A DNA stretch of 64,000 nucleotides from G965215045 sp965215045 (GCA_965215045.1 OZ244031.1:1426001-1490000), one strand, 5' to 3'; counted from the first letter of the stretch, positions 9,136 to 19,105 are shown. The notes: generated from the sequence alone by a model not told the origin. Program-made: numbers and translations.

Positions 9136-10323
9136 ATGAAGATAGCATTCAACAGCGAACAACTGGCCCTGCGCGACAAGATTCGCGGCTACCTGGCGGA
9201 GTTGATGACGCCGAAACTGCGCACGGAACTGGACGAATCCGGGGCCGGCGAGGGCGGTGGTCCCGAGTTTCGCAAGGCCCTGCAGCAGATGGGGACGGAC
9301 GGCTGGATCGGCATGGGTTGGCCCGAGGAACTGGGCGGCGACGGCATGACCCCCTTGGAACAATACATTTTTACCGAGGAAGTGATGCGGCTGCGCTTCC
9401 CCTATCCGTTCCTGACCACCGACGGCATCGGCCCGGTGCTGGCCGAACACGGCAGCGATGCAATGAAGGATACCGTGGTCAAGGACATCCGCGCCGGCAA
9501 GGCGATTTTCGCCATTGGTTATTCCGAGCCGAATGCCGGCACGGACCTCGCTTCGCTGCGCACCCGCGCCGTGCCCGACGGCGACGGCTGGATAATCAAC
9601 GGCCAGAAAATCTGGACCAGCCTCGCCAACTTCGCCGACTATATATGGCTTGCGGCGCGCACCGACGAAGACCCGCGCAAACGGCACAAGGGCCTGTCGA
9701 TGTTCGTCGTGCCGACCGCAGACAAGGGATATTCCTGCACGCCCATTCAAACGCTGGGCGGCGTGCGCACCAACGCCACCTATTACCAGGACATTCGCGT
9801 TCCCTCCCAGAACCTGGTCGGGGAAGTCAACGGCGGCTGGAAACTGATCACCAGCCAGTTGAACATCGAACGGCTGTCCCTGGTCAACCAGGGCTACACC
9901 GAGGAGGCGGCACTCGAGCTGTTCCGCTGGGCGACACAACAGCGTCTGCCCGACGGCCGGCGGGTGATCGAGCAGCCCTGGGTGCAGCAGAACATCGCCA
10001 AGATTCACGCCGGCTTGGAAGTCTTGCGGCTGATTTGCTGGAAACAGGCGTGGTCGATGACTTATGAGAAATTGCCGATGGCGGATGCCTCGGCGGCCAA
10101 GGTCTACGGCACCGAATTTTTTATCGAGACCTACCGCATGATGATGGAGATCATGGGGCAGTGCAGCACACTGGTGGGCGGGACCCCCGGGGTGGTCATG
10201 GAAGGGCAGGTCGAAAGAATGTACCGCACCGGTTCGATCCTGACCTTCGGTGGCGGTGCCAACGAGATTCAACGCGACATTATTTCCGCGGCCGGATTGC
10301 TGATGCCGCGCGCGAGCCGCTGA
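9136..10323 (+). CDS. Acyl-CoA dehydrogenase family protein (first of an adjacent pair)
   Basis: 395 residues. FAD-dependent alpha,beta-dehydrogenation of acyl-CoA thioesters is expected. Seen: the N-terminal helical domain, the flavin/substrate beta-domain (FAIGYSEPNAGTDLASLRTRA; WIINGQKIWTS) and the C-terminal helical domain ending FGGGANEIQRDII, all typical of the family. The ATG at 9136 was chosen because homologues start just before the FNSEQLALRDKIRGYL helix; the upstream reading frame is inside the MFS gene. Immediately followed by a second, divergent family member, an arrangement known for heteromeric alpha2-beta2 dehydrogenases acting on steroid side chains and similar bulky CoA esters. 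That pairing is inferred here. Confidence 0.9.
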   Translation: MKIAFNSEQLALRDKIRGYLAELMTPKLRTELDESGAGEGGGPEFRKALQQMGTDGWIGMGWPEELGGDGMTPLEQYIFTEEVMRLRFPYPFLTTDGIGPVLAEHGSDAMKDTVVKDIRAGKAIFAIGYSEPNAGTDLASLRTRAVPDGDGWIINGQKIWTSLANFADYIWLAARTDEDPRKRHKGLSMFVVPTADKGYSCTPIQTLGGVRTNATYYQDIRVPSQNLVGEVNGGWKLITSQLNIERLSLVNQGYTEEAALELFRWATQQRLPDGRRVIEQPWVQQNIAKIHAGLEVLRLICWKQAWSMTYEKLPMADASAAKVYGTEFFIETYRMMMEIMGQCSTLVGGTPGVVMEGQVERMYRTGSILTFGGGANEIQRDIISAAGLLMPRASR

Positions 10324-10347
10324 ACGGGACGGCCGGGGGAGAAGACC

Positions 10348-11475
10348 ATGGATTTTGCATTGCGTGAAGAACAACAGGAAGTGCGCGCCCTGGCACAGCG
10401 CATCCTGGGAGACCACACCGCTAACGAACAGCTGCGCGCCATCGAACAGCAGGAGGATCGCTATGATCCCGGGCTGTGGCAGACGCTGGCCGAAGCCGGG
10501 TTGCTGGGCGTGGCCGTCGAAGAGGCCCACGGCGGCATGGGTTTCGGTTTTGAGACCCTGTGCCTGCTGGTCGAAGAGGCCGGTGCCACCCTGGCACCCG
10601 TGCCGATCCTGCCCGCCCTGGTCGAGGCGGCACTGCCCATCGCCCGCTTCGGGGATGCCGAGGCCCGGGAGCTTCTGCCGCGCCTGGTCAAGGGGGAAAT
10701 CCTCTTGAGTGCCGCCTGGGCGGAGCCGGGCAATGACGATGCCTTGCATCCCGCCTGTCGCGCCGTACAGGGCGAGGACGGCTGGACCTTGCAGGGCGTC
10801 AAGCACTGCGTGCCCTACGCGGCCCTGGCCGAGCGCGTGCTGGTCAGTGCCGCCACGGAGCAGGGTGCCGGCCTGTTTTTAGTTGACCCCAAGGGTGCCG
10901 GTGTCAGCCTGCAGCGCCAAGTGGTGACCTCCGGTGAACCGCAGTTCCTGTTGCAGATGGACGGGGCGCCGGTCACGAATGTGCTGGCGCATGGCAGTGA
11001 AGGGGAGGAGGCCCTGGGCTGGGCGGTGCAGCGCGCCACTGCCGGCTGTTGCGCCCTGGCACTGGGTATCGCCGAGAAAATGACGCGCATTACCGCCGAA
11101 TACACTTCCGAGCGCGAGCAGTTCGGCGTCAAGATCGCGACCTTCCAGGCGGTCGGCCATCGCGCCGCCAACTGCTTTATCGACGTGCAATGCCTGCGCC
11201 TGGCGGTGCAGCAGGCGGTCTCACTGCTGGACCAGGAAGAGAGTGCGGGCACCTCGGTGCAGGTGGCGAAAATCTGGGCCGGCGATGTCTCCCACCGCGT
11301 CAGCTACGCGGCACAGCACCTGCACGGCGGCATGGGCGTCGACCGCGATTACCACCTGTTTCGCTATTGCCTGTGGGCCAAGCACGTGGAGATGATGCTG
11401 GGTTCCAGTGCCGCCACGCTGGCGCAACTGGGCGAGGAACTGGCCGGACGATATATTGCCGAGGCGGAGGCCTGA
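10348..11475 (+). CDS. Acyl-CoA dehydrogenase family protein (second of the pair)
   Basis: 375 residues, 24 bases downstream of the first dehydrogenase, with GGGGAGAAG as ribosome site. Family features: N-terminal LREEQQEVRALAQRIL helix, the beta-domain (ILLSAAWAEPGNDD; GWTLQGVKHCVPYA), and the C-terminal YTSEREQFGVKIATFQAVGHR and AAQHLHGGMGVDRDYHLFRY segments. It is only distantly similar to its neighbour and probably forms a mixed complex with it, sharing FAD sites. The physiological acyl-CoA is unknown. The stop is followed by a short convergent gap to the GFA gene. Confidence 0.9.
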   Translation: MDFALREEQQEVRALAQRILGDHTANEQLRAIEQQEDRYDPGLWQTLAEAGLLGVAVEEAHGGMGFGFETLCLLVEEAGATLAPVPILPALVEAALPIARFGDAEARELLPRLVKGEILLSAAWAEPGNDDALHPACRAVQGEDGWTLQGVKHCVPYAALAERVLVSAATEQGAGLFLVDPKGAGVSLQRQVVTSGEPQFLLQMDGAPVTNVLAHGSEGEEALGWAVQRATAGCCALALGIAEKMTRITAEYTSEREQFGVKIATFQAVGHRAANCFIDVQCLRLAVQQAVSLLDQEESAGTSVQVAKIWAGDVSHRVSYAAQHLHGGMGVDRDYHLFRYCLWAKHVEMMLGSSAATLAQLGEELAGRYIAEAEA

Positions 11476-11525
11476 AGGCGTCGAACTTCTAAGACCGCGC
11501 GGACGCCGGTCAGCAGAACCGCAAA

Positions 11526-11969
11526 TCAGGAAGCCGATTTGGGCGGCGGATCCTGGTTTGCGAAAGTGCGGATGCCCTCCCCGAACGGGTGCCCCCAGGG
11601 CGGATGGGAGTCGGTCCAGACATGCATCTGCGGGTGAATCCAATCGTCTTCATCGAAGCACGGGGCCCAGACAAACACGTACTCCATGGAACCGTTGCTG
11701 CAACCGTACAGCGGTGAACCGCATTGCGGACAGAAGTTTCTCTGCACCTCGCCACCGCTGTCGCCCTGCACGGAATGGGAGGCGGTTTCCCCTTGCAACA
11801 CCGTGAATTGTGCACCGGGAATCACCACGCAGGTGCTGACCGCAGCTCCCGTGCTGTGCTGGCAATCCCGGCAGGAGCAGTGCGCCGCCCGCATGTTCTC
11901 ATCCACTTCACAGCGAAAGCGAAACTGCCCGCACAGGCAGCCGCCCTCGACTTGGCGCTTGGCATTCAT
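11526..11969 (-). CDS. GFA family (glutathione-dependent formaldehyde-activating-like) zinc protein
   Basis: 147 residues. The conserved cysteines of the GFA/CENP-V fold are visible: GGCLCGQFRF (CxC), HCSCRDCQ (CxxC with Ser-Arg) and NFCPQCGSPLY (CxxCG). These bind two zinc ions. The founding member was described as catalysing glutathione plus formaldehyde adduct formation, but most homologues have no proven activity. It stands alone, convergent with the acyl-CoA dehydrogenase gene. The function is therefore family-level only. Confidence 0.85.
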   Translation of the reverse strand: MNAKRQVEGGCLCGQFRFRCEVDENMRAAHCSCRDCQHSTGAAVSTCVVIPGAQFTVLQGETASHSVQGDSGGEVQRNFCPQCGSPLYGCSNGSMEYVFVWAPCFDEDDWIHPQMHVWTDSHPPWGHPFGEGIRTFANQDPPPKSAS

Positions 11970-12148
11970 GACCGTCCCCCGGATGGTGATGCGGGATTGC
12001 CAGTATACAGCCGCCCCGGGCCTCCGCCATCTCTAATGGGGCGTTTTCGGCGTGCTCTTATAACCGTACATGCGGGTTGACTGATGGCGTTTATCAGTGC
12101 CAGACTGGAGATGAAAAGCGCGGTCTGAGCCTTTGCGGAGGAGACAAC

Positions 12149-12394
12149 ATGAGCCTCGAAATGTTTCGTGAATTTCTCGGTTGGAGTGCCTTGCTTAACA
12201 TCGCCCTGGTGCTCTGGTGGTTTTCGTGGATTGTTTTTTTCCACGACTTCCTCTACCGCATACACAGCCGCTGGTTCAAGTTCTCCTCCGTTGAGAGCTT
12301 CGACACCATCCACTATGTGGGCATCGCTTTTTACGAAATCGTGGTCTGGGCATTTTTCATCATTCCCTGGATTGCCCTGCACATCGTCAGCTGA
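12149..12394 (+). CDS. Small two-helix membrane protein (DUF6868-like), copy 1
   Basis: 81 residues with two hydrophobic segments (about 15-35 and 60-80) around a central RIHSRWFKF motif. I recall this pattern from the uncharacterised DUF6868 family of small bacterial membrane proteins, but that match is from memory. GGAGGAG about 6 bases upstream of the ATG at 12149 decides the start; the upstream in-frame start at 12077 has no such site. A paralogue follows 55 bases downstream. No function is known. Confidence 0.75.
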   Translation: MSLEMFREFLGWSALLNIALVLWWFSWIVFFHDFLYRIHSRWFKFSSVESFDTIHYVGIAFYEIVVWAFFIIPWIALHIVS

Positions 12395-12449
12395 AGCCGG
12401 CGTCGGTTTGCAGACCGGGAATTGATCGAGGGCTGAACGAGGAGAAACC

Positions 12450-12695
12450 ATGATGAGTCTTGAAATTTTGCGCGCCGTCCTGGGCTGGTCTGCACTGCTG
12501 CAGCTGGGCCTGTTGTTCTCGTGGTGGCTGCTTTTCCTGCGTGTGCACGATGCGGTCTACCAAACGTGCAGCCGCTGGTTCAAACTCACCCCGGAGGGCT
12601 TTGATACCGCCAACTACGCGGCCATCGGCTTCTACAAGGTCCTGGTCTGGGCGTTTTTCATCATTCCCTGGCTCGTCCTGCACATCATCGCCTGA
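12450..12695 (+). CDS. Small two-helix membrane protein (DUF6868-like), copy 2
   Basis: 81 residues (80 if the second ATG at 12453 is used), clearly paralogous to the preceding gene. It shares the MSLE start, LGWSALL, the SRWFKL motif, FDT and a nearly identical C-terminus (VWAFFIIPW, LHI). GAGGAG lies before the ATG. A tandem duplication followed by divergence is the simplest origin. The proteins may form hetero-oligomers in the inner membrane; this is inference. The gene converges on the ASCH-kinase operon. Confidence 0.75.
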   Translation: MMSLEILRAVLGWSALLQLGLLFSWWLLFLRVHDAVYQTCSRWFKLTPEGFDTANYAAIGFYKVLVWAFFIIPWLVLHIIA

Positions 12696-12731
12696 GCAGC
12701 GGCCGGCCTCCCGCCTTCCAGGCGGCGGTTC

Positions 12732-13688
12732 TCAGGGAGTGCGGCTTTCGTAAATCAATTTTTTTAAAGTATCGAGATCGTCACTGGCGATCATATCCAG
12801 ATGAACCCCGAGTGTGTCTGAGACACATCGTGCTTGCGCCTTTTCTTCTGCCTGCCATTTCCTGATAAAGGAGAGATCATATTTTTTGTGGTCCCTGTTT
12901 TGCAGATTATCGCGAATCATCTCCGCATTTCCCTGCAGCAGGATCAGACGATCGGGTTTCATAGTGCGAAACACTGCCACATCCACGGGCTCAATCTTTC
13001 CTTCTTGATTTAGAAGCGTGAAATGCCCGGTGATTAACAACCGTCGATGTCGTGTCTGAATACGTCGGATTTCCTCGAGTAATACGTCTTGATTGCCTTT
13101 AATATCCTGCACCCGTTTTTCCGCCTTCGTCATTTTTTTTCTGCGCGCAGAAATTAAATCACCGGCATTAAAGTGTTGGTATCCCATCAACTTGGGCATT
13201 TCCTCGGCGAGCGTGCTTTTGCCGACACCATGAACACCTCCCATGAAAAGCAATGAGTTGCGAACGGTAGGGTCCACGGATTTACGTTCAGAGATCAGTT
13301 TCATGTCTGCATCATCCAGGTAACGAAAAGATTGCGGGGGAACCGGGCAAGCGGACAGGGCGGATAAAGCGAGGGGAGTTTCCATCTCGTAGATATCACC
13401 CAGGATAAAGACGATCGCCGTGCTGCATCCCGCATAATACTCGCGGAATATGCGTCGCGAAATACCGGCACCGATTGCGGTTTTGTCCCAAATTCTCGTC
13501 GGGGGCTCCGCCAGGAGCCGCAGAACCTCGGCGATGGCGACGATTTTTTGCGTGGGTGCACTGCAATAGAATGCAAGCTGTGAAATTTCATGCCGGGGGA
13601 GAGCTTTACGGTATTCAAAAATTTTCTTCCCCGATAGAATATTATCGATATGCTCGCGGTAGATAGAAACCAGGGCTGCCTTTTTCAT
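12732..13688 (-). CDS. ASCH domain fused to a P-loop (AAA/kinase-like) ATPase
   Basis: 318 residues. The N-terminal ~125 residues form an ASCH module with the diagnostic GxKxxExR motif as GKKIFEYR (20-27). The C-terminal half is a P-loop kinase-like ATPase: Walker A GGVHGVGKST (150-159), then HFNAGDLISARR, resembling adenylate-kinase/deaminase-type NTPases with a putative substrate site. ASCH domains bind RNA or modified nucleosides in known cases. The ATG at 13688 overlaps the stop of the PIN-GNAT-ASCH gene (ATGA), so the two proteins are translationally coupled and should act together. AT-richer than surrounding housekeeping genes. The function is unknown; it could be an RNA or nucleotide kinase or a regulator of its partner. 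Confidence 0.75.
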   Translation of the reverse strand: MKKAALVSIYREHIDNILSGKKIFEYRKALPRHEISQLAFYCSAPTQKIVAIAEVLRLLAEPPTRIWDKTAIGAGISRRIFREYYAGCSTAIVFILGDIYEMETPLALSALSACPVPPQSFRYLDDADMKLISERKSVDPTVRNSLLFMGGVHGVGKSTLAEEMPKLMGYQHFNAGDLISARRKKMTKAEKRVQDIKGNQDVLLEEIRRIQTRHRRLLITGHFTLLNQEGKIEPVDVAVFRTMKPDRLILLQGNAEMIRDNLQNRDHKKYDLSFIRKWQAEEKAQARCVSDTLGVHLDMIASDDLDTLKKLIYESRTP

Positions 13689-15163
13689 TGAGCCGCTCTT
13701 GAATGAAAGCATTTTTTATACCCATCATGGTCGATTTCCCGTATGCTTTGAATTTGGCCTCTTACCCCGGCCTGCTTGAGTTCTGCGAGGCCAACGGGAT
13801 CAATTTCTCGCATGAAGCGAAAAAGAATCACCAGGGTTTCTTTTTTCAACCACTCTTTGACTCGCACTTTTGCATAGACGGTTCGTTTGGACACCAGGGG
13901 CAGTACATCATTGATTTTATTCCCGCGATAAACACGCTCCACCACCCCGATGCACCGTATATCCCGGCAGTCTCCTGACCGGTAAAACAACAATAAACTG
14001 CCCGGGTCAATTTTTTTAGTCTTGGAGTGACAGATATAAGCGTTTTTGATGGTATTGGTTTCAGGTGTGTACTGGCTGGGGTCATCTGCGAACCGGCCGC
14101 GATGAATTTCCGCATCGGGGAAGAGATCTCGATGATACTTGGGCTGAACCGGGACAATAAATTTTTTAATAGAACGCTCATCGGAATATAACGGGTAGTA
14201 TCTGGTTGCGTATTCCAGGGGGCTGAGTGCGGTATCCGGTGATGTTAGAGGGCGCATGGTTTTCACATACGCCTTGTCTCTTTCTTTGTATGTCCCGCAA
14301 TCTTGGAAACCAAAGTTCTCACACAGTGATACCAATGCTTCCCGCTCCTCGCCAAATATGTGTAGGTAGACGTACGGAATCTTTTTTTCTGCGGCATAGT
14401 GGAAGGCGGTATAGAGTAATCTTTCGCCGGTTTTCCGTCCGCGTATGTTTTCTCCCACTTTGAATGTGCATAGTTTTAATGCCGTTCCGTCCAGCTTGTC
14501 CCCCGCATCATTAATGACGGGATTTTCCTCCTGCTGGTAAATGCAAATTGCCTGCACCGTGTCGTTGTCCGTAATACACCATGCTTGTCCTCCCTTGTGC
14601 GCCATTTTTTCAAACCATTGCTCGTATCCTTCGGAACCCTGACGCAAGGAATCAAAGAACGGTTGTCGGACATCCAATTCATGCAAAAAGCGTCTTTCAA
14701 CACTACCGGGAGGACTGAATTCTTCTTCGTTTAAAGTTTCCAGGTGACTGTAAAATTGCACAACACGGTGTACTCTCTCCTCGACTCCAGCCTTTTTGGC
14801 CTTTTTATAGATTTCCCGGTCTTCGGTGACGAAATAGTCGACGGCTCCCCGGCACAGGGCGTGAAGCAATAGATTATCTGTATGCTCCTTCTCGTTGCCC
14901 TGTCGCCACCCGTAGCGTTTCAATTCCTCTTCGGTCAGTTCGGGAAGGGGTTCGATTTGCGGGTACCGGGCCATCCTGGATAACAGTATTTCTTGTCTTT
15001 TTTCATTTTTATCCCGTTCAATTTCCCGCCCTTGGTCGGGCCGGGTATATAAGATATATCCCTGTTGTGCACACCACCTGAGCATTTCTGCGAGCTTGGG
15101 GTCCAGCTCCACATCCGGCTCTTCCACCTGAATGATGATGTTGGTGTCGATGAGTACCCGCAT
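13685..15163 (-). CDS. PIN nuclease - GNAT acetyltransferase - ASCH three-domain fusion protein
   Basis: 492 residues, first gene of a two-gene operon. PIN domain at about 1-135: LIDTNIII (Asp 6), acidic residues near 47-49, HTDNLLLHAL (Asp 96) and FVTEDREI (Glu 114, Asp 115) form a plausible metal-binding RNase site. GNAT domain at about 165-305, with the acetyl-CoA loop seen as a variant (ENIRGRKTGERLL). ASCH-like domain at about 385-485 (SLLLFYRSGDCRDIRCIGVV). PIN proteins cleave RNA and some GNAT toxins acetylate aminoacyl-tRNA; both in one chain with an RNA-binding ASCH module suggests RNA-directed control, toxin or defence activity (inference). A TATAAT on this strand at 15302-15297 may be its -10 box, without a clear -35. 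Confidence 0.75.
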   Translation of the reverse strand: MRVLIDTNIIIQVEEPDVELDPKLAEMLRWCAQQGYILYTRPDQGREIERDKNEKRQEILLSRMARYPQIEPLPELTEEELKRYGWRQGNEKEHTDNLLLHALCRGAVDYFVTEDREIYKKAKKAGVEERVHRVVQFYSHLETLNEEEFSPPGSVERRFLHELDVRQPFFDSLRQGSEGYEQWFEKMAHKGGQAWCITDNDTVQAICIYQQEENPVINDAGDKLDGTALKLCTFKVGENIRGRKTGERLLYTAFHYAAEKKIPYVYLHIFGEEREALVSLCENFGFQDCGTYKERDKAYVKTMRPLTSPDTALSPLEYATRYYPLYSDERSIKKFIVPVQPKYHRDLFPDAEIHRGRFADDPSQYTPETNTIKNAYICHSKTKKIDPGSLLLFYRSGDCRDIRCIGVVERVYRGNKINDVLPLVSKRTVYAKVRVKEWLKKETLVILFRFMREIDPVGLAELKQAGVRGQIQSIREIDHDGYKKCFHSRAAQ

Positions 15164-15369
15164 GTTTTGTTACCCGCCAGGTCCTTGTAATTGAGCCATC
15201 TTTGCCAGCCTTGTTTTCCTGTGCAAAGCCTTTGCCTGCGCTGCCCGGGAAATCAGTCAGTCGCAGACGAGCGGGCTGGCAAAAGTCGATGCCCCCATTA
15301 TAAACGGCTTATTCTGTGCGACCCGGTGCCCTGAGAACTGGGCGGATATACACGGCTTCCAAACGCTAT

Positions 15370-16104
15370 TCAGACGGGCTCAGGCAGTTGTGAGCCCCAG
15401 GTTTCAGGGCTGATCTCAGCCCAGTGCCAGGGGTCCTCGGGGCCGGGCAGGGCGCGGGCCCGCTGCAGGCGCTGCAGGAACTCCTGGCGGGGGATGGTCT
15501 CTGCTCCCAGGGTGGCCAGGTGCGGGCTGTGCAGCTGGCAGTCGATCAGCGCAAAGCCCCGGGCATGCAGTTGGGCGCAGAGGTGGGCCAGGGCGATCTT
15601 GGAGGCATCGGGCCGCAGTGCGAACATGGACTCGCCGGCAAAATAACGGCCCAGGGCGAGGCCGTAGAGGCCGCCGGCCAGCGTATCGCCCTCCCAGACT
15701 TCCACGCTGTGTGCGATACCCTTCCGGTGCAGGATGCAAAAGCTTTTTTGCAGGGCGTGGCTGATCCAGGTTCCCTCGCGCCGGGTCTCGGCGCAGGCAT
15801 CGATGACCCGGTCGAAGGCGGTATCGACGCTGACCCGGTAATCATCGCGGCGCAAGCGTCGGCGCAGGGAGTGCGAGATGTGCATCTTGGCGGTGAACAG
15901 GACGCTGCGCGGGTCGGGGCACCACCACAGGTTCAGATTGCGATCATCGCTCCACGGGAAAATGCCCCGCTCGTAGGCGGCGACCAGGGTTTGCGGTTCC
16001 AGGTCGGCTCCGATCGCCAGCAGGCCGTTGGGAACCTGCAGCGCATTTTCTGCCGGTGGGAAGTTGCGTTCGCCCGGGGCGAGCCGTACGACAATCCCGG
16101 ACAT
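15370..16104 (-). CDS. aat: Leucyl/phenylalanyl-tRNA--protein transferase
   Basis: 244 residues. The cytoplasmic enzyme transfers Leu or Phe from tRNA to the N-terminal Arg or Lys of proteins and so marks them for ClpS/ClpAP (N-degron pathway). Recognised by FPPAENAL, GLLAIGADLEPQTLVAAYERGIFPW, WWCPDPRSVL, GTWIS, HSVEVWEGDTLAGGLYG and FAGESMF. The start at 16104 (MSGIVVRL) fits the family length; the frame extends further upstream but without homology. It lies 28 bases after gltA. The usual partner ate/bpt is absent here. Confidence 0.95.
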   Translation of the reverse strand: MSGIVVRLAPGERNFPPAENALQVPNGLLAIGADLEPQTLVAAYERGIFPWSDDRNLNLWWCPDPRSVLFTAKMHISHSLRRRLRRDDYRVSVDTAFDRVIDACAETRREGTWISHALQKSFCILHRKGIAHSVEVWEGDTLAGGLYGLALGRYFAGESMFALRPDASKIALAHLCAQLHARGFALIDCQLHSPHLATLGAETIPRQEFLQRLQRARALPGPEDPWHWAEISPETWGSQLPEPV

Positions 16105-16132
16105 GCTGGACGCCCCGGCCGCTGCGGCTCTC

Positions 16133-17416
<1,284 letters not shown>

Positions 17417-17497
17417 GAGCGAAGAACCGGTTGCCTGTGTTGTCTTGGTCTGGCGGGGTACTGCCCGCACTGCTGGAGAGCAATTAATCGGCGGACC

Positions 17498-17506
17498 AGT
17501 ATAGCA
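17498..17506 (-). promoter_or_regulatory. Probable extended -10 promoter of gltA
   Basis: On the minus strand the sequence reads TGCTATACT, an extended -10 element (TGn plus a five-of-six TATAAT match), about 80 bases before the gltA start. No recognisable -35 hexamer is present, which is acceptable for extended -10 promoters. It lies between the rnf operon end and gltA. Confidence 0.4.
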
Positions 17507-17596
17507 GATTGCCGGATTTGCCCGACTTTCCGGGGCGGCCCCGGGAGTGCCTTCTATCCGTCATATCACGGCGGGGGACGGGGGCGGACCCGTGCT

Positions 17597-17616
17597 CCGC
17601 CGTATGCAGACGGCGG
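17597..17616. other. Hairpin between the rnfE end and the gltA promoter
   Basis: Perfect 7-bp inverted repeat CCGCCGT/ACGGCGG with the 6-base loop ATGCAG. No T-tract follows on either strand, so it is not a classic intrinsic terminator. It could stabilise the rnf mRNA 3' region of the following genes or act with a factor. Confidence 0.3.
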
Positions 17617-17681
17617 GCGACAACCCACCCACTTTGCGCCGCCCGGGAGCGGCCGGCACCGGGCCTTGACAACAGCGCGGT

Positions 17682-18389
17682 TTAGCGGATTTCCCCGGTC
17701 ACCCGGACGCGCTTGGCACCGGCTGCAGGAAGAGGCGCGCGCCTGGCTTCAAGGATTTTCTCGATGCGCAGGTTCAGCAGGCGGTGCAGGGCGATCAGCA
17801 GGCCGGTAAAAATAAAGGCTCCGGGCGGCAGTACCGCAACCAGCACCGGCTGGTAGTCTGCCATGAGCACCCAGTGCCAGTCGCGCGCGGCCTCGCCGAA
17901 CAGCAGGTGCATGTTGCTGAACAATGCACCGCTGCCCGTCAGTTCGCGCAGGGCACCCAGCAGCACCAGCACCGCCAGGAAGCCCAGGCCGGTGAACAGT
18001 CCATCGGTGGCGGAGGCCAGCACGTCATTGCGCCGCGCAAAGGCCTCGGCGCGCCCTAAGATCACGCAGTTGGTGACGATGATCGGAATAAAAATCCCCA
18101 GCACCTGGTAGAGCCGGTAGGTGTACGCCTGCATGAGCAGTTCGATGCAGGTGGTGAAGGCGGCGATAATCATCACGAAGGCGGGCAGGCGGATGGTCTC
18201 CGGGACCTGCCGGCGCACCAGGGAGACGCTGATGTTGGACATCGTCAGCACGGCGACGGTGGCCAGCCCCAGTCCCAGGGCGTTGACCACGGAATTGCTA
18301 ACGCCCAGCAGCGGGCACAGTCCCAGCAGCTGCACCAGTGCCGGGTTGTTCTTCCACAGTGCGTTGAGGCTGATTTCGCGGTATTTCAT
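17682..18389 (-). CDS. rnfE: Rnf electron transport complex subunit RnfE
   Basis: 235 residues with about six TM helices; membrane subunit of the Rnf/Rsx complex. Typical motifs: NPALVQLLGLCPLLGVSNSVVNALGLGLAT, ETIRLPAFVMIIAAFTT and FIPIIVTNCVILGRAEAFA, homologous to RnfA and NqrD. RnfA and RnfE form the core that holds an iron-sulfur centre between them. The start overlaps the rnfG stop by 4 bases (ATGA). It is the last gene of the rnfABCDGE cluster; the nth gene that often follows is absent. Confidence 0.96.
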   Translation of the reverse strand: MKYREISLNALWKNNPALVQLLGLCPLLGVSNSVVNALGLGLATVAVLTMSNISVSLVRRQVPETIRLPAFVMIIAAFTTCIELLMQAYTYRLYQVLGIFIPIIVTNCVILGRAEAFARRNDVLASATDGLFTGLGFLAVLVLLGALRELTGSGALFSNMHLLFGEAARDWHWVLMADYQPVLVAVLPPGAFIFTGLLIALHRLLNLRIEKILEARRAPLPAAGAKRVRVTGEIR

Positions 18390-19105
18390 GGTTGTGCCTG
18401 GCGGTGCTCTGCCGCCTCTTCGCTGAACAGGCTGCGGTGGTTCTGCCGGGTGTATTCCAGTGCGCGCCGCACGGCGGCCACCACCGCCCGGGGCGTGATC
18501 GTCGCCCCGGTGAACTGGTCAAACACGCCGCCATCTCGCCGCACCCGCCATTGTTCCGGTGCCGGGTCCCGCAGCGACTTGCCGTTGAAGTCCAGCACCC
18601 ACGGCGATTTTTGCAGTTCCAACTGGTCACCCAGCCCGGGCGTCTCGCGGTGTGCGATCACCCGCACCCCGCTGATACGGCCGTCCCGGGCGACGCCGAT
18701 CAACATATCGATGGCACCAGTATAGCCATCCGGTGCCCGCAGCGGAAGAATGACCGCAGCGATACGTTCGTCCCGGCGGGCGATAAAGGCGGTGCGGGGC
18801 TCGGCGTAGCCCAGCACCCCGGCGTCGCCGGGCGGCGTGAAGGCCTCATCCAGCATGTCATTGTCGTGTTGTTCGCGCGGGATGATCGCGAGCAGTGCGG
18901 CATTGCGCAACAGGCGTTTTTGTTCCAGGATGCGCTCGCGGGTGTTCAACTGGATGCCGACCACCAGCGCGGTGCAGAATGCGGCCAGCAGTGCCAGCAG
19001 GACGCTGTTTTTGCCGATCGTGGAGACCATACCCGGTGCTGCATCCCGGGTCTCTTCGGGGGTCTCTTCGGGAGAGTGCCCCGGTTCCTCGTTCTCAGTG
19101 TTCAT
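18386..19105 (-). CDS. rnfG: Rnf complex subunit RnfG (covalent FMN protein)
   Basis: 239 residues. A single N-terminal TM anchor (about 30-50) is followed by a periplasmic FMN-binding domain. The FMN attachment motif is FTGATITPRAVV: the second Thr of TGAT is the expected phosphoester-linked residue. It carries electrons across the membrane within the Rnf complex. The first 25 residues are unusually acidic and Pro/Glu-rich (EEPGHSPEETPEETRD). It overlaps rnfD by 11 bases and rnfE by 4. Confidence 0.95.
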   Translation of the reverse strand: MNTENEEPGHSPEETPEETRDAAPGMVSTIGKNSVLLALLAAFCTALVVGIQLNTRERILEQKRLLRNAALLAIIPREQHDNDMLDEAFTPPGDAGVLGYAEPRTAFIARRDERIAAVILPLRAPDGYTGAIDMLIGVARDGRISGVRVIAHRETPGLGDQLELQKSPWVLDFNGKSLRDPAPEQWRVRRDGGVFDQFTGATITPRAVVAAVRRALEYTRQNHRSLFSEEAAEHRQAQP

